Counted from the first letter of the stretch, positions 8,126 through 18,252 are shown. The stretch is DNA of 64,000 nt from Tranquillimonas alkanivorans (GCF_900115595.1 NZ_FOXA01000002.1:287547-351546), one strand, 5' to 3'. Program-made: numbers and translations. Notes: a model not told the origin generated them from the letters alone.

Positions 8126-10135
8126 ATGAAATTCACGATATTCGACCCGGTGAACCGGTCGCAAAGGGCCGATGCGTCCGAGGACGCCGGCCGCAACCGG
8201 TCGAACGCGCCGACCATCGGCGAGGTCATCTCGACCCGGTTCAATCGCCGCGAGGTGATGAAGGGTGCGCTCGGCTTCACGGCCATCGCGGCCACGGTCA
8301 GTCCGCTGGCGATGGCGGCTAGCCAGGCGCGCGCGCAGGGCATGGGCCGTTTCGACTTCCCGGAGATTGAAGCCGGCGTCAGCGACAACCATGTGGTGGC
8401 CGACGGCTACGACGCCGACATCCTGATCCGCTGGGGCGACCCCGTAATGCCCGGCGCGCCGGACTTCGACCCGGCGAACCAGACGGCCGAGGCGCAGGGC
8501 ATGCAGTTCGGCTACAACAACGACTTCCTCGGCACGGTGCCGCACCCTGACGCGCCGGACGACCCGAACCGCCTGCTGCTCGTCGTGCATCACGAGTACA
8601 CCAACGAGGAGCTCATGTTCCCTGGCCTCGGCGTGCAGGACGGCGAGGCGGCCTTCGCCTCGACCACGCAGGAAATCGTGGACATCGAGAAGGCGGCGCA
8701 TGGCGGCTCGGTCGTCGAGATCGTGCGCGGCGAGGACGGGAAGTGGAGCGTGGTGCCCGACAGCACCTACAATCGCCGCATCACCGCCGATACGCCGATG
8801 ACCATCTCGGGTCCTGCCGCCGGTCACGCGAAGATGCAGACGAACGCCGACGCGTCGGGCACCAACGTGAACGGAACGTTCAACAACTGCGCCGGCGGCA
8901 TCACCCCCTGGGGCACCTGGCTGATGGCCGAGGAGAACTTCAACGGTTACTTTTGGGGCGGTGACCAGGAAGCGGCCGAGCAGGAGGGGCTGGAGGACGA
9001 TCCCGCCACCATCCTGAACGCCCGCTACGGCGTTCCCGGCAACTGGTACGCGTGGGGCAAGTTCTACGACCGCTTCGATATCTCCAAGGAACCAAACGAA
9101 TCCAATCGTTTCGGGTGGATCGTTGAGGTTGACCCGAAGGATCCGAACTCCACCCCGATCAAGCGGACGGCGCTTGGGCGCTTCAAGCACGAGGGGGCGA
9201 TGAACGTCGTGAACCCCGACGGCCGCATCGCGGTGTTCATGGGCGACGACGAGCGCTTCGATTACCTCTACCGTTACGTGAGCGGCGATGCCTACGACCC
9301 CGAGAACCCGAATCCGGACCTTCTGGACACGGGAACGCTTTCGGTGGCGCGCTTCAGCGATGACGGCACGATGACGTGGATGCCGCTGGTCTATGGCGAG
9401 GGACCGCTGACCGAGGAGAATGGCTTCGACAGCCAGGGCGATGTGCTGATCCAGACGCGTCGCGCGGCCGACTTTCTTGAAGCCACGCCGATGGACCGGC
9501 CCGAGGACGTGGAACCCGACCCGAACACCGGCAAGATCTACGTCATGCTGACCAACAACACGCGCAGGAAGCCGGGGGACGAGAACGCGGCCAACCCGCG
9601 GCCCGAGAACGTGTTCGGCCACATCATCGAGCTCACCGCGCCCGACGGCGACTTCGCCGCCGACACGATGCAGTGGGATATCCTGGTGCAGTGCGGCGAC
9701 CCGAGCGTGGCCGAGGTCGGCGCCACCTTCTCGGCCGCGACATCCGAGGACGGCTGGTTCGGGATGCCCGACAACTGCGCCATCGACGCCAACGGCCGGC
9801 TCTGGATCGCGACCGACGGCAACAACTATGAAGACAGCGGTCGGGCCGACGGACTGTGGGCGCTCGAGACCGAGGGAGAGGCGCGCGGCACCTCGCGGCA
9901 CTTCTTCCGCGTGCCGGTGGGCGCCGAGATGTGCGGCCCGTGGTTCACCGAGGACCAGCGCTCGCTCTTCCTGGCGGTACAGCATCCGGGCGACGGCGGA
10001 CAGGAATGGCCCGAGTTCGGGCGCGTTTCCACCTTCGAGGATCCGTCGACGCGCTGGCCGGATTTCCAAGAGGGGACGCCGCCGCGCCCGTCGGTCGTGG
10101 TGATCACGAAGCAGGACGGCGGCCCGATCGGCTGA
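8126..10135 (+). CDS. PhoX family Tat-exported alkaline phosphatase
   Basis: 669 aa. The N-terminus is a long twin-arginine signal: FNRREVMKGALGF followed by a hydrophobic stretch and an Ala-x-Ala-type site near QARAQG, which predicts folded export to the periplasm. PhoX hallmarks include VVHHEYTNEELMF, NCAGGITPWGTWLMAEENF, LGRFKHEGAMNVV and FGMPDNCAIDANGRLWIATD, regions that hold the Ca/Fe ligands of this calcium-dependent phosphomonoesterase family. A strong AAGGAGGAG lies before the ATG. The gene stands alone, flanked by an inverted repeat upstream and a bidirectional terminator downstream. The substrate is not determined. Confidence 0.9.
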   Translation: MKFTIFDPVNRSQRADASEDAGRNRSNAPTIGEVISTRFNRREVMKGALGFTAIAATVSPLAMAASQARAQGMGRFDFPEIEAGVSDNHVVADGYDADILIRWGDPVMPGAPDFDPANQTAEAQGMQFGYNNDFLGTVPHPDAPDDPNRLLLVVHHEYTNEELMFPGLGVQDGEAAFASTTQEIVDIEKAAHGGSVVEIVRGEDGKWSVVPDSTYNRRITADTPMTISGPAAGHAKMQTNADASGTNVNGTFNNCAGGITPWGTWLMAEENFNGYFWGGDQEAAEQEGLEDDPATILNARYGVPGNWYAWGKFYDRFDISKEPNESNRFGWIVEVDPKDPNSTPIKRTALGRFKHEGAMNVVNPDGRIAVFMGDDERFDYLYRYVSGDAYDPENPNPDLLDTGTLSVARFSDDGTMTWMPLVYGEGPLTEENGFDSQGDVLIQTRRAADFLEATPMDRPEDVEPDPNTGKIYVMLTNNTRRKPGDENAANPRPENVFGHIIELTAPDGDFAADTMQWDILVQCGDPSVAEVGATFSAATSEDGWFGMPDNCAIDANGRLWIATDGNNYEDSGRADGLWALETEGEARGTSRHFFRVPVGAEMCGPWFTEDQRSLFLAVQHPGDGGQEWPEFGRVSTFEDPSTRWPDFQEGTPPRPSVVVITKQDGGPIG

Positions 10136-10143
10136 CTTTCACG

Positions 10144-10165
10144 GGCGGGCGCTTTGGCGCCCGCC
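10144..10165. terminator. Bidirectional hairpin between phoX-type gene and gpt
   Basis: GGCGGGCGC-TTTG-GCGCCCGCC, a 9-bp GC stem lying in the 36-bp gap between two convergent stop codons. It is followed by only TTCC on the plus side, so it may act in either direction. Confidence 0.6.
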
Positions 10166-10171
10166 TTCCGC

Positions 10172-10696
10172 TCAGTCGCGGCCGCGGTAGGGCTCGACGT
10201 ACTGCAGCGCCATGTCCCACGGGAAGAAGATCCAGGTGTCCTGGCTGACTTCGGTGATGTACGTGTCCACCATCGGCCGGCCCTTGGGCTTGGCATAGAC
10301 CGTGGCGAGGTGCGCGTTGGGATAGAGCGCGCGCACAAGCTCCAGTGTCTTGCCGCTGTCGACCAGGTCGTCGACCACGAGGATGCCGGTGCCGTCGCCC
10401 ATCAGCTCGGCGTCCGGCGCCTTGAGGACCTTCGCCGGCGATTGCGCCTGGTGGTCGTAGCTTTTGACGCTGATCGTGTCGACGGTGCGGATGCCCAGTT
10501 CGCGGCTCACGATCATCGCGGGGGCCATGCCGCCGCGGGTGATGGCGACGACCGCGCGCCACGCGCCGCCGTCGGGGCCCTCGCCGTCCAGCCGCCAGGC
10601 CAGCGCCCGGCTGTCGCGATGGATCTGGTCCCAGCTTACGTGGAAGCCCTTTTCGTGGGGCAGGCGGTTGCCGTTGGGCAGGCGCTCGTCGCTCAT
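10172..10696 (-). CDS. gpt: Xanthine(-guanine) phosphoribosyltransferase
   Basis: 174 aa. Salvages xanthine/guanine by transfer of phosphoribose from PRPP. The PRPP loop is plain: [30 protein letters not shown] is the flexible-loop/PPi region of type I PRTases and IFFPWDMAL is a C-terminal Gpt motif. The frame extends upstream into fabI, but ATG 10696 gives the family length and the MSDERLPNG start. The gap to the fabI stop is only 5 bp, so the two are probably co-transcribed. Confidence 0.9.
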   Translation of the reverse strand: MSDERLPNGNRLPHEKGFHVSWDQIHRDSRALAWRLDGEGPDGGAWRAVVAITRGGMAPAMIVSRELGIRTVDTISVKSYDHQAQSPAKVLKAPDAELMGDGTGILVVDDLVDSGKTLELVRALYPNAHLATVYAKPKGRPMVDTYITEVSQDTWIFFPWDMALQYVEPYRGRD

Positions 10697-10701
10697 GGTC
10701 G

Positions 10702-11508
10702 TCAGCCTTTGGTGATGTCGGGGGCGTCCACGGCCTTCATGCCGACGACGTGGTAGCCGGCGTCGACGTGCAGGACTTCGCCCGTGGTGGCGCTGCCGAG
10801 GTCGGACAGCAGGTAGAGCGCCGACTTGCCGACCTCTTCCTGGGTGACGGTCCGGCGCAGCGGCGCGTTGTTCTCGTTCCACTTCATGATGTAGCGGAAG
10901 TCGCCGATGCCGCTGGCGGCCAGCGTCTTGATCGTGCCCGCGCTGATCGCGTTCACGCGGATACCGTCCTTGCCCAGGTCTTCGGCCAAATAGCGCACCG
11001 AAGCCTCGAGCGCGGCCTTGGCCACGCCCATGACGTTGTAGTGCGGCATGACCTTCTCGGCCCCGTAATAAGTCAGCGTCAGCGCCGAGCCGCCGTTCTT
11101 CATCAGCTTCTCGGCCCGCTGCATGACCGCCGTGAAGGAATAGACCGAGATGTCCATCGACATGCGGAAGTTCTCGGGGCTGGTGTCGACGTAGCGGCCG
11201 CGCAGCTCGGACTTGTCGGAAAAGCCGATGGCGTGCACCACGAAGTCGAGCGTGCCCCAGCGCGCCTCGATCTCCTGGAACAGCGCGTCGAGCGAGGCGC
11301 TGTCGCCCACGTCGCAGGGCACCATGAAGTCCGAGCCGACTTGTTCGGCCAGCGGCTTCACGCGCTTGAGAAGCTGGTCGCCCTGGTACGAAAAGGCAAG
11401 CTCGGCGCCCTGTTCGGCGCAGGCCTTCGCGATGCCCCAGGCGATCGACTTGTCGTTGGCGAGCCCCATGATGAGGCCCCGCTTGCCGGCCATCAATTGC
11501 GTCGACAT
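10702..11508 (-). CDS. fabI: Enoyl-[acyl-carrier-protein] reductase (NADH)
   Basis: 268 aa. Last reductive step of each fatty acid elongation cycle, target of triclosan-type inhibitors. The FabI-type cofactor motif [20 protein letters not shown] replaces the classical SDR glycine pattern. Catalytic residues lie in [21 protein letters not shown] (Tyr...Tyr-x6-Lys). [17 protein letters not shown] and [12 protein letters not shown] complete the fold. The ATG is preceded by AGGAGG on the minus strand. It starts 102 bp from divergent pdxH and is followed closely by gpt. Confidence 0.96.
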   Translation of the reverse strand: MSTQLMAGKRGLIMGLANDKSIAWGIAKACAEQGAELAFSYQGDQLLKRVKPLAEQVGSDFMVPCDVGDSASLDALFQEIEARWGTLDFVVHAIGFSDKSELRGRYVDTSPENFRMSMDISVYSFTAVMQRAEKLMKNGGSALTLTYYGAEKVMPHYNVMGVAKAALEASVRYLAEDLGKDGIRVNAISAGTIKTLAASGIGDFRYIMKWNENNAPLRRTVTQEEVGKSALYLLSDLGSATTGEVLHVDAGYHVVGMKAVDAPDITKG

Positions 11509-11610
11509 TCAGCCTCCTCGTACCCGCTGGTCTTTACAGTTGGCGTCGTTTAGGCGATTGCGGGCACGGCATCAAGGGCGTGGACCCTGGGTAAACCGAC
11601 GGGGAGGACG

Positions 11611-12213
11611 ATGGGGAACGGCAGCATTTTCGGCGCGGACGATCCGTTCGCCCTGACGCGCGCGTGGATGGACGAAGCCGCGCAGACCGAGCCGTCGGAC
11701 CCCAATGCCATGTCGCTGGCGACCGTGGACGAGAGCGGCCTGCCGAACGTCCGGGTCGTTCTTCTCAAGGAGATCGAGGACGACGCCTTCGTCTTCTACA
11801 CCAACTACGACAGCGCCAAGGGCCGCGAGCTGATCGCCTCGGGCATGGCCGCGTTCGTACTGCACTGGAAGACGCTGCGCCGGCAGGTGCGCGTGCGCGG
11901 CACCGTCGAGAAAGAGGACGGCGCCGCCGCCGACGCCTACTATGCCTCGCGCCCGCTCGACAGTCGGCTGGGCGCGTGGGCGTCGCAACAGTCGCGCCCG
12001 CTGGGAAGCCGTGCCGATCTGATGGCCGCGGTCGAGGCCGCGCGCGCCGAACACGGCGAGGATCCGCCGCGCCCGCCGTTCTGGGGTGGATTCCGTATTC
12101 GCCCCATGGAATTCGAGTTCTGGTCGGACGGCGCGTTCCGCCTACATGATCGGGAGAAATGGGTGCGGCCCGATGGTGCGGCGTCGTGGGAAAGGCAGCG
12201 ACTTTTTCCGTGA
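11611..12213 (+). CDS. pdxH: Pyridoxamine 5'-phosphate oxidase
   Basis: 200 aa. FMN-dependent oxidation of PNP/PMP to pyridoxal phosphate, the PLP used by HemA and others here. Family features: [24 protein letters not shown] at the N-terminal FMN site, [41 protein letters not shown] and the closing [12 protein letters not shown] ([12 protein letters not shown] region). GGGGAGGAC precedes the ATG by a good distance. Divergent from fabI. Complete and ordinary in length. Confidence 0.95.
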   Translation: MGNGSIFGADDPFALTRAWMDEAAQTEPSDPNAMSLATVDESGLPNVRVVLLKEIEDDAFVFYTNYDSAKGRELIASGMAAFVLHWKTLRRQVRVRGTVEKEDGAAADAYYASRPLDSRLGAWASQQSRPLGSRADLMAAVEAARAEHGEDPPRPPFWGGFRIRPMEFEFWSDGAFRLHDREKWVRPDGAASWERQRLFP

Positions 12214-12321
12214 CACAATCCGGGGCGCAGTGTCACAGTTCCAACTGCGCGACTTGATTTACGAGTTGCGGGCGGAAGGCCCGCGTAGCTTTCCAACCGA
12301 AACCGCGTAAACCAAGTGGAG

Positions 12322-12339
12322 ACGCCGGGCGACCGGCGT
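12322..12339 (+). promoter_or_regulatory. GNRA-capped hairpin just before the cold-shock gene start
   Basis: ACGCCGG-GCGA-CCGGCGT: a 7-bp GC-rich stem closed by a GCGA tetraloop, ending 6 nt before ATG 12346. It fills the place where a Shine-Dalgarno sequence would be, and no SD-like purine run is visible. A 5' RNA structure governing translation of a cold-shock gene is an inference from this placement. Confidence 0.5.
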
Positions 12340-12345
12340 TTGTCG

Positions 12346-12876
12346 ATGTCTGAAGAAACCGATGGCAAACAGACCCTAGAAGGCCGCGTGAAGTGGTTCG
12401 ATCCTGCCAAGGGGTTCGGCTTCGTCGTGGCCGAGGACGGCGGCGGAGACATCCTTCTGCACGCCAACGTGTTACGGAATTTCGGGCAGAGCTCGGTCGC
12501 CGACAACTCGCGCATCACGATCGTGGTCCAGCAAACGCCGCGCGGGGCGCAGGCGGTCGAGGTACTCGAGATTTGCGCGCCCGAGCCGGCGGGGCTTGGC
12601 GAACAGACCGACCGATTGGAGCAGGCGATAGACCTGTCCGATGCCGGTCCGCTTGAACCGGCGCGCGTGAAGTGGTTCGACAAGACCAAGGGCTTCGGAT
12701 TTGCCAATGTCTTCGGCAAGCCCGAGGACGTGTTCGTGCACATCGAGGTTCTGCGCCGCTCGGGACTGGCCGACCTTCAGCCGGGCGAGGCGGTGGCGAT
12801 CCGGGTGACGGACGGCAAGCGTGGCAAGATGGCAGTACAGGTGACGACATGGGAATCGGGTTCGCACGGGGACTGA
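12346..12876 (+). CDS. Tandem cold-shock-domain protein
   Basis: 176 aa from ATG 12346. Two cold-shock domains: residues about 10-75 ([19 protein letters not shown]) and about 105-172 ([19 protein letters not shown], then [14 protein letters not shown]). Each has the RNP1 KGFGF motif; the first has [12 protein letters not shown] in place of RNP2 VFVHxS. Joined by an acidic linker. Such double-CSD proteins are common in alphaproteobacteria and bind single-stranded RNA or DNA. A GTG at 12316 is in frame but would place the hairpin inside the coding region. The 3' end overlaps the DUF192 gene by 28 bp. Confidence 0.88.
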   Translation: MSEETDGKQTLEGRVKWFDPAKGFGFVVAEDGGGDILLHANVLRNFGQSSVADNSRITIVVQQTPRGAQAVEVLEICAPEPAGLGEQTDRLEQAIDLSDAGPLEPARVKWFDKTKGFGFANVFGKPEDVFVHIEVLRRSGLADLQPGEAVAIRVTDGKRGKMAVQVTTWESGSHGD

Positions 12877-13325
12877 GCGTATGCGCTCTGGCGGCTTGGC
12901 CGGGGGCGCTGTGGGCGGCGTGCTCGGAGACGGCGGTCGAGCTTCGCGGCGATTGGGGGCAGGCACGCTTCAACGTCGAGCTTGCCGACGAGCCGCAAGA
13001 GCGGGCGCAGGGCTTGATGCACCGCGATAACCTGCCGCGCAGCGCCGGCATGCTTTTCGTCTATGACGCGCCGCAGCGGGCGCGATTCTGGATGAAGAAC
13101 ACGCTGATCCCGCTCGACATGATTTTCGTGGACGACACGGGCACCGTCACCCGCGTGCACGAGAACGCGGTGCCCCACGACCTGACCGGGATCGACGGGG
13201 GCGAGGGGGTGCTCGCGGTGCTCGAGATCAACGGCGGCATGGCGGGCGCGATGGGCATCGTGCCGGGGACCGAGATGCGGCATCCCGCCTTCGGGGACGC
13301 CGCCGCCTGGCCCTGCGGACAGTAG
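12849..13325 (+). CDS. DUF192 family exported protein
   Basis: 158 aa. A short signal peptide ([17 protein letters not shown]; a Cys after the site might be lipidated) precedes a DUF192 domain: [42 protein letters not shown] and [17 protein letters not shown]192 proteins are small beta proteins of unknown function. The start overlaps the end of the cold-shock gene in another frame, which implies translational coupling. The frame is open further upstream, but only this ATG gives a signal peptide. Confidence 0.85.
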   Translation: MGIGFARGLSVCALAAWPGALWAACSETAVELRGDWGQARFNVELADEPQERAQGLMHRDNLPRSAGMLFVYDAPQRARFWMKNTLIPLDMIFVDDTGTVTRVHENAVPHDLTGIDGGEGVLAVLEINGGMAGAMGIVPGTEMRHPAFGDAAAWPCGQ

Positions 13326-13366
13326 GGGCTTTCCTTCGTCACGCGCCACGGATATGAGGCGCACGT

Positions 13367-13443
13367 CGGGGCGTAGCGCAGCCTGGTAGCGCGTCGGTTT
13401 TGGGTACCGAAGGTCGTGAGTTCGAATCTCGCCGCCCCGACCA
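13367..13443 (+). tRNA. tRNA-Pro (anticodon UGG)
   Basis: A full cloverleaf can be drawn: acceptor CGGGGCG/CGCCCCG, D arm GCGCAGCCTGGTAGCGC, anticodon stem TCGGT/ACCGA with loop TTTGGGT (anticodon TGG), T arm with GTTCGAATC, discriminator A and encoded CCA. It lies 41 bp after the DUF192 stop and reads the same way. Confidence 0.97.
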
Positions 13444-13484
13444 TGTTGCAGCTCCGCCGCAGTGGCGTTGGCATCCACTTCTCC

Positions 13485-13498
13485 CACTAGATGTAGTG
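13485..13498. promoter_or_regulatory. NrdR-box-like palindrome (distal) upstream of nrdJ
   Basis: CACTA-GATG-TAGTG, a perfect 5-bp-arm palindrome resembling the NrdR box (consensus near ACACWATATATWGTGT). It lies 398 bp before the nrdJ ATG in a 452-bp gene-free stretch. Confidence 0.45.
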
Positions 13499-13633
13499 CC
13501 GCTCCTCTTTCGGGTCAGCCAGATTCGCGCCTTTGGTGGCTAGGTCGTTGGTGCTTAACGAAGAATTCGCGCGGCAGGCTTCGGAGCCTCTTTCGCGGGA
13601 ATCGCGGGCGCAGAGTGACGCTATGGCAGAGGC

Positions 13634-13663
13634 TGTGGATCAAGCGGTTTTTCCGGTGGATAA
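13634..13663 (-). promoter_or_regulatory. Two near-consensus DnaA boxes upstream of nrdJ
   Basis: TGTGGATCA (13634-13642) and GGTGGATAA (13655-13663) each match the DnaA box TGTGGATAA (reverse of TTATCCACA) at 8 of 9 bases. They have the same orientation, and their starts are 21 bp apart, two helical turns. E. coli nrdAB is known to carry DnaA boxes in its promoter region, so DnaA control of nucleotide reduction is a reasonable inference. Confidence 0.5.
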
Positions 13664-13727
13664 GCGCCGATTTTGCGTTGACCCTTGGCCCCTACCTACG
13701 CCACCTTGTGCCTGCACCGCGGAGCTG

Positions 13728-13741
13728 CACTAGATTTAGTT
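13728..13741. promoter_or_regulatory. NrdR-box-like site (proximal) upstream of nrdJ
   Basis: CACTAGATTTAGTT shares CACTAGAT.TAGT with the distal site at 13485, with one mismatch in the palindrome. It lies 154 bp before the nrdJ start. The rest of the 13444-13895 gap holds no reading frame I trust and no B12-riboswitch core. Confidence 0.4.
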
Positions 13742-13895
13742 CTAGCCGCGCCAGCACTGGAAAACGGAAAAGACCTGCTGCGGCAGGGGATGCAAGGCCC
13801 GCGCCTAAGCAGCCGTTAACCATGCGGGTTCGCCGTGGGTGACTGGATTGAAGTAGAGCTCCGTGAACCGGGCAAACGAGAAGGCGACGGGACAT

Positions 13896-16800
13896 ATGAA
13901 GATTGAGCGCAATTTCACGAAGGCCGGGGCCGACGCATACGCGGAACTCGACTTCACCACGACGGTGTCCGAGATTCGCAATCCCGACGGGACGATCGTG
14001 TTCCGCAACGACAGCGTCGAGGTCCCGCGCAGCTGGAGCCAGGTCGCCAGCGACGTGATCGCGCAGAAGTACTTCCGCAAGGCCGGCGTTCCGGCCCGCC
14101 TGAAGAAGGTGCGCGAGAAGGACGTTCCCGAATTCCTGTGGCGCTCGGTCCCCGACGAGGAGGCGCTTGCCGAACTGCCCGAGGACCAGCGCTTCGGCGG
14201 CGAGAACTCGGCCAAGCAGGTCTTTGATCGTCTCGCCGGCGCCTGGGCCTACTGGGGCTGGAAGGGCGGATACTTCTCGACCGAGGAGGACGCGCAGTCC
14301 TATTTCGACGAGATGCGCTTCATGCTGGCCAAGCAGATGGCCGCACCGAACAGCCCGCAATGGTTCAACACCGGCCTGCACTGGGCCTATGGCATCGACG
14401 GTCCGGGGCAGGGACACTACTACGTCGACTACAAGACCGGCAAGCTCACCAAGTCGAAGTCGGCCTATGAGCACCCGCAGCCGCATGCCTGCTTCATCCA
14501 GTCGGTGAAGGACGACCTGGTCTCCGACGGCGGCATCATGGACCTCTGGGTGCGCGAGGCGCGCCTGTTCAAGTACGGCTCGGGCACCGGCACCAACTTC
14601 TCGTCGCTGCGCGCCGAGGGCGAAAAGCTCTCGGGCGGCGGCAAGTCGTCGGGTCTGATGGGCTTCCTCAAGATCGGCGACCGCGCGGCGGGCGCGATCA
14701 AGTCGGGCGGCACGACGCGCCGCGCTGCCAAGATGGTCATCGTCGATGCCGATCACCCGGACATCGAGGAATTCATCAACTGGAAGGTCAAGGAAGAGCA
14801 GAAGGTCGCGAGCCTCGTCGCCGGCTCGAAGATGCACGAGCAGAAGCTCAACGGCATCTTCGCCGCCATCCGCGCCTTCGACGGCGCGGTCGACGCCGCC
14901 TATGACCCGAAGCTGAACGACAGCCTCAAGGCCGCCATCAAGGACGCCAAGAAGGTCGCGATCCCCGAGACCTACATCAAGCGCGTGCTCGACTACGCGC
15001 GGCAGGGCTACGGCTCGATCGAGTTTCCGACCTACGACACCGACTGGGACAGCGAAGCCTATGCCAGCGTCTCGGGCCAGAACTCGAATAATTCGATCCG
15101 CGTCACCGACGCCTTCCTGAAGGCCGTCAAGGACGACGCGGACTGGGAGCTGCTACGCCGCACCGACGGCTCGGTCGCCAAGACGATCAAGGCCCGCGAC
15201 CTGTGGGAGCAGATCGGCCACGCCGCCTGGGCCTGCGCCGATCCGGGCATCCAGTTCCATGACACCGTCAACGCCTGGCACACCTGCCCCGAGGACGGCG
15301 CGATCCGCGGCTCGAACCCGTGCTCGGAATACATGTTCCTCGACGACACGGCCTGCAACCTGGCCTCGATGAACCTGCTGACCTTCTGGAAGGACGGCGC
15401 GTTCGACGCGGAAGCCTACATGCACGCCACCCGGCTGTGGACGCTGACGCTCGAGATATCGGTCACGATGGCGCAGTTCCCGTCGCAGGAAATCGCGCAG
15501 CTTTCCTACGACTTCCGCACGCTGGGGCTGGGCTATGCCAACATCGGCGGCCTGCTGATGAACATGGGGCTGGGCTATGACAGCGACGGCGGCCGCGCGC
15601 TCTGCGGTGCGCTGACGGCAATCATGACCGGCGTGTCCTACGCCACCTCGGCCGAGATCGCAGGCGAACTCGGCGCCTTCGATGGCTACCAGCGCAACGC
15701 CGAGCACATGCTGCGCGTTATCCGCAACCACCGCACCGCCGCCCATGGCCTGTCCGAAGGCTACGAGGGGCTGGCCGTGCCGCCGGTGCCGCTGGATCAC
15801 GGCAACTGCCCCGAGCCGAAGCTGGTGCAACTGGCCACCGCCGCCTGGGACGAGGCGCTGGAGCTGGGCCAGAAGCACGGCTACCGTAACGCGCAGGTCT
15901 CGGTCATCGCGCCCACGGGCACGATCGGCCTGGTGATGGACTGCGACACCACCGGCATCGAGCCCGACTTCGCGCTGGTGAAGTTCAAGAAGCTGGCCGG
16001 CGGCGGCTACTTCAAGATCATCAACCGCTCGGTCCCCGCCGCGCTGGAAAACCTGGGCTACACCTCGGCGCAGGTCGAGGAGATCGTCGCCTACGCCGTG
16101 GGTCACGGCACGCTGGGCAACGCGCCCGGCATCACCCACGCCGCGCTGGTCGGGCACGGCTTCGGGCAAGAGCAGATCGACAAGATCGAGGCCGCGCTGC
16201 CCTCGGCTTTCGACATCCGCTTCGTCTTCAACCAGTGGACCCTGGGCGAGGAGTTCTGCACCAAGACGCTGGGCATCCCAGCCGAGAAACTGGTCGATCC
16301 GAGCTTCGACCTGCTGCGCCACCTCGGCTTCTCGAAGAAGGACATCGAGGCCGCCAACGACCACGTCTGCGGGACCATGACGCTGGAAGGGGCGCCGCAC
16401 CTCGATCCGAAGCACTACCACGTCTTCGACTGCGCCAACCCCTGCGGCAAGAAGGGCAAGCGCTTCCTGAGCGTGAACAGCCACATCCACATGATGGCCG
16501 CGGCGCAGTCGTTCATCTCGGGCGCGATCTCGAAGACGATCAACATGCCCAATGACGCCACCATCGAGGATTGCCAGAGCGCCTATGAGCTCTCCTGGTC
16601 GCTCGGCGTGAAGGCCAACGCGCTCTACCGCGACGGCTCGAAGCTGAGCCAGCCGCTGGCCGCCGCGCTCGTCGAGGACGACGAAGAGGCCGAGGAAATC
16701 CTCGCCACCGGTTCGCAGGCCGAGAAGGCGCAGGTGCTGGCCGAGAAGATCGTCGAGAAGGTCATCGTCAAGGAGATCGCGGCAGGCCGCGAGAAGATGC

Positions 16801-17567
16801 CGGAGCGCCGCCGGGGGTACACCCAGAAGGCAGTCGTCGGCGGCCACAAGGTCTACCTCCGCACCGGCGAGTACAAAGACGGCCGGCTGGGTGAGATCTT
16901 CATCGACATGCACAAGGAAGGCGCCGGCTTCCGGGCGATGATGAACAACTTCGCCATCGCGGTGTCGGTCGGCCTTCAATACGGCGTCCCGCTCGAAGAG
17001 TTCGTCGAGGCCTTCACTTTCACCAAGTTCGAACCCGCCGGCATGGTGCAGGGCAACGAGACGATCAAGAACGCGACCTCGATCCTCGACTACATCTTCC
17101 GGGAACTGGCGGTATCGTATCTCGACCGCACCGACCTGGCGCACGTGAAGCCCGACGGGACGTCCTTCGACGACCTTGGCCGGGGCGAGAACGAGGGCAA
17201 GTACGATGTCTCGGACGCCCGCGGTCAAAGCCACTCGCCGCTCGACGTGCTTAAGCAGGTGGCCTCGACCGGCTATCTCCGCAACCGCGTGCCGCAGGAA
17301 CTCGTGGTGCTGCAGGGCGGCAACGCGGGCGGCGCGGCGTTCGGCGGCTCGGACCCGGTGAAGGCGCTCCAGACGCTGATCCCCGAGGCGACCGAGAGCG
17401 CGGCGACCACGACCTCGACCGGCTCGGTCACCATCGACGCGCGCACGAAGGCCCGGATGCAGGGCTACGAAGGCGACCCCTGCGGCGAGTGCGGCAACTA
17501 CACGCTGGTGCGCAACGGCACCTGCATGAAGTGCAACACCTGCGGTTCGACGACCGGGTGTAGCTGA
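13896..17567 (+). CDS. nrdJ: Adenosylcobalamin-dependent (class II) ribonucleoside-diphosphate reductase
   Basis: 1223 aa. Reduces ribonucleotides to deoxyribonucleotides with coenzyme B12, with or without oxygen. Motifs: [10 protein letters not shown] and [19 protein letters not shown] in the substrate site, [20 protein letters not shown] with the active-site cysteine and nearby Asn/Glu, [19 protein letters not shown] of the barrel, and a C-terminal cysteine-rich tail ([21 protein letters not shown]) for re-reduction by thioredoxin and zinc binding. ATG 13896 begins MKIERNFTK as in relatives; the frame also opens at GTG 13863. See the upstream DnaA- and NrdR-like sites for likely control. 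Confidence 0.96.
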   Translation: MKIERNFTKAGADAYAELDFTTTVSEIRNPDGTIVFRNDSVEVPRSWSQVASDVIAQKYFRKAGVPARLKKVREKDVPEFLWRSVPDEEALAELPEDQRFGGENSAKQVFDRLAGAWAYWGWKGGYFSTEEDAQSYFDEMRFMLAKQMAAPNSPQWFNTGLHWAYGIDGPGQGHYYVDYKTGKLTKSKSAYEHPQPHACFIQSVKDDLVSDGGIMDLWVREARLFKYGSGTGTNFSSLRAEGEKLSGGGKSSGLMGFLKIGDRAAGAIKSGGTTRRAAKMVIVDADHPDIEEFINWKVKEEQKVASLVAGSKMHEQKLNGIFAAIRAFDGAVDAAYDPKLNDSLKAAIKDAKKVAIPETYIKRVLDYARQGYGSIEFPTYDTDWDSEAYASVSGQNSNNSIRVTDAFLKAVKDDADWELLRRTDGSVAKTIKARDLWEQIGHAAWACADPGIQFHDTVNAWHTCPEDGAIRGSNPCSEYMFLDDTACNLASMNLLTFWKDGAFDAEAYMHATRLWTLTLEISVTMAQFPSQEIAQLSYDFRTLGLGYANIGGLLMNMGLGYDSDGGRALCGALTAIMTGVSYATSAEIAGELGAFDGYQRNAEHMLRVIRNHRTAAHGLSEGYEGLAVPPVPLDHGNCPEPKLVQLATAAWDEALELGQKHGYRNAQVSVIAPTGTIGLVMDCDTTGIEPDFALVKFKKLAGGGYFKIINRSVPAALENLGYTSAQVEEIVAYAVGHGTLGNAPGITHAALVGHGFGQEQIDKIEAALPSAFDIRFVFNQWTLGEEFCTKTLGIPAEKLVDPSFDLLRHLGFSKKDIEAANDHVCGTMTLEGAPHLDPKHYHVFDCANPCGKKGKRFLSVNSHIHMMAAAQSFISGAISKTINMPNDATIEDCQSAYELSWSLGVKANALYRDGSKLSQPLAAALVEDDEEAEEILATGSQAEKAQVLAEKIVEKVIVKEIAAGREKMPERRRGYTQKAVVGGHKVYLRTGEYKDGRLGEIFIDMHKEGAGFRAMMNNFAIAVSVGLQYGVPLEEFVEAFTFTKFEPAGMVQGNETIKNATSILDYIFRELAVSYLDRTDLAHVKPDGTSFDDLGRGENEGKYDVSDARGQSHSPLDVLKQVASTGYLRNRVPQELVVLQGGNAGGAAFGGSDPVKALQTLIPEATESAATTTSTGSVTIDARTKARMQGYEGDPCGECGNYTLVRNGTCMKCNTCGSTTGCS

Positions 17568-17660
17568 GTTCCGGGGCGGGTGCGCCCGCCCCGCGGTCGA
17601 TCGGGCCGCAGGCAGAACATCGAGCAGTGAATCAGAACGAGCCTGATCGACGGATCACTG

Positions 17661-17685
17661 GGGCGCCTTCGGGCGCCCTTTTTCT
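17661..17685 (+). terminator. Rho-independent terminator after nrdJ
   Basis: GGGCGCC-TTCG-GGCGCCC followed by TTTTTCTT. A second GC-rich hairpin (GGGGCGGG-TGCG-CCCGCCCC, 17573-17592) lies right behind the nrdJ stop but lacks a T-run. The remaining gap up to 17956 holds GC-rich sequence with no feature I can support. Confidence 0.85.
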
Positions 17686-17956
17686 TCGCGCGCGGGTTCC
17701 CGCCGCCGGGCGCGGGAGAGGGGCTCGGCAGTGCGGCGCGCGAAGTCATGTCCCGCACCGGCCCGGAGTTGCCGGCGGTCGGTGCCGCCGCGCGCCTGCG
17801 CGGAGCATGGCGCGTCGGTGTCGCGTGAGATGGCGGAACATAGCCGGCATCCGGGGCCGGTATGTGTGAGGGACTGACAACGTGCGCGGCTTGGGGTCGA
17901 GTGCCGCCATCCGCCCGCATGACGGGCGGGAAAATCAGAAACGAACGGAGAAACCG

Positions 17957-18217
17957 ATGAAAAACGCGACCCTTATCGCCACGCCCGCGCTTCTGCTGGC
18001 CTTCGCCGCGACCGCCGTGCAGGCGCAGGATGCCACCGCCGTCGATGCTGATGGCGACGGCCAGTACACCTATGAGGAGGTCATCGCGGTCTACCCCGAC
18101 GTCACCGAGGAGACCTATATGACGATGGACGCCAACGGTGACGGAACGGTCGATGCCGAGGAGTGGGCGACGGCCGAGGCCGACGGGATGCTGCCCAGTG
18201 AGGAAGACGCCGGCTGA
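17957..18217 (+). CDS. Small exported EF-hand calcium-binding protein
   Basis: 86 aa. A signal peptide (MKNATLIATPALLLAFAATAVQA-QD) precedes two canonical 12-residue EF loops, DADGDGQYTYEE and DANGDGTVDAEE, with Asp/Asn/Gly spacing intact and Glu at position 12. CGGAG lies before ATG 17957. It probably binds calcium in the periplasm; its partner is unknown. It stands alone between two terminators. Confidence 0.88.
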   Translation: MKNATLIATPALLLAFAATAVQAQDATAVDADGDGQYTYEEVIAVYPDVTEETYMTMDANGDGTVDAEEWATAEADGMLPSEEDAG

Positions 18218-18224
18218 TCCGGCA

Positions 18225-18247
18225 GGGCCCCGCCACGCGCGGGGCCC
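18225..18247. terminator. Hairpin between EF-hand gene and ilvN
   Basis: GGGCCCCG, a 7-nt loop, CGGGGCCC in the 35-bp gap between convergent stops. No clear T-run on either side, so strength is uncertain. Confidence 0.5.
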
Positions 18248-18252
18248 GACCC

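Noticed and set aside
8099..10069. 656-codon minus-strand frame opposite the PhoX-type gene
   Set aside because: Shadow of a well-supported gene; composition is His/Val/Arg-rich and has no domain I recognise.
13462..13842. 126-codon plus-strand frame before nrdJ
   Set aside because: Starts right behind the tRNA, no SD, Arg/Ser/Pro-rich, and covers the DnaA- and NrdR-like sites.
13444..13895. Cobalamin riboswitch before the B12-dependent nrdJ
   Set aside because: I found no B12-box core (GCCACTG-type) or adenosylcobalamin aptamer pattern in the gap.
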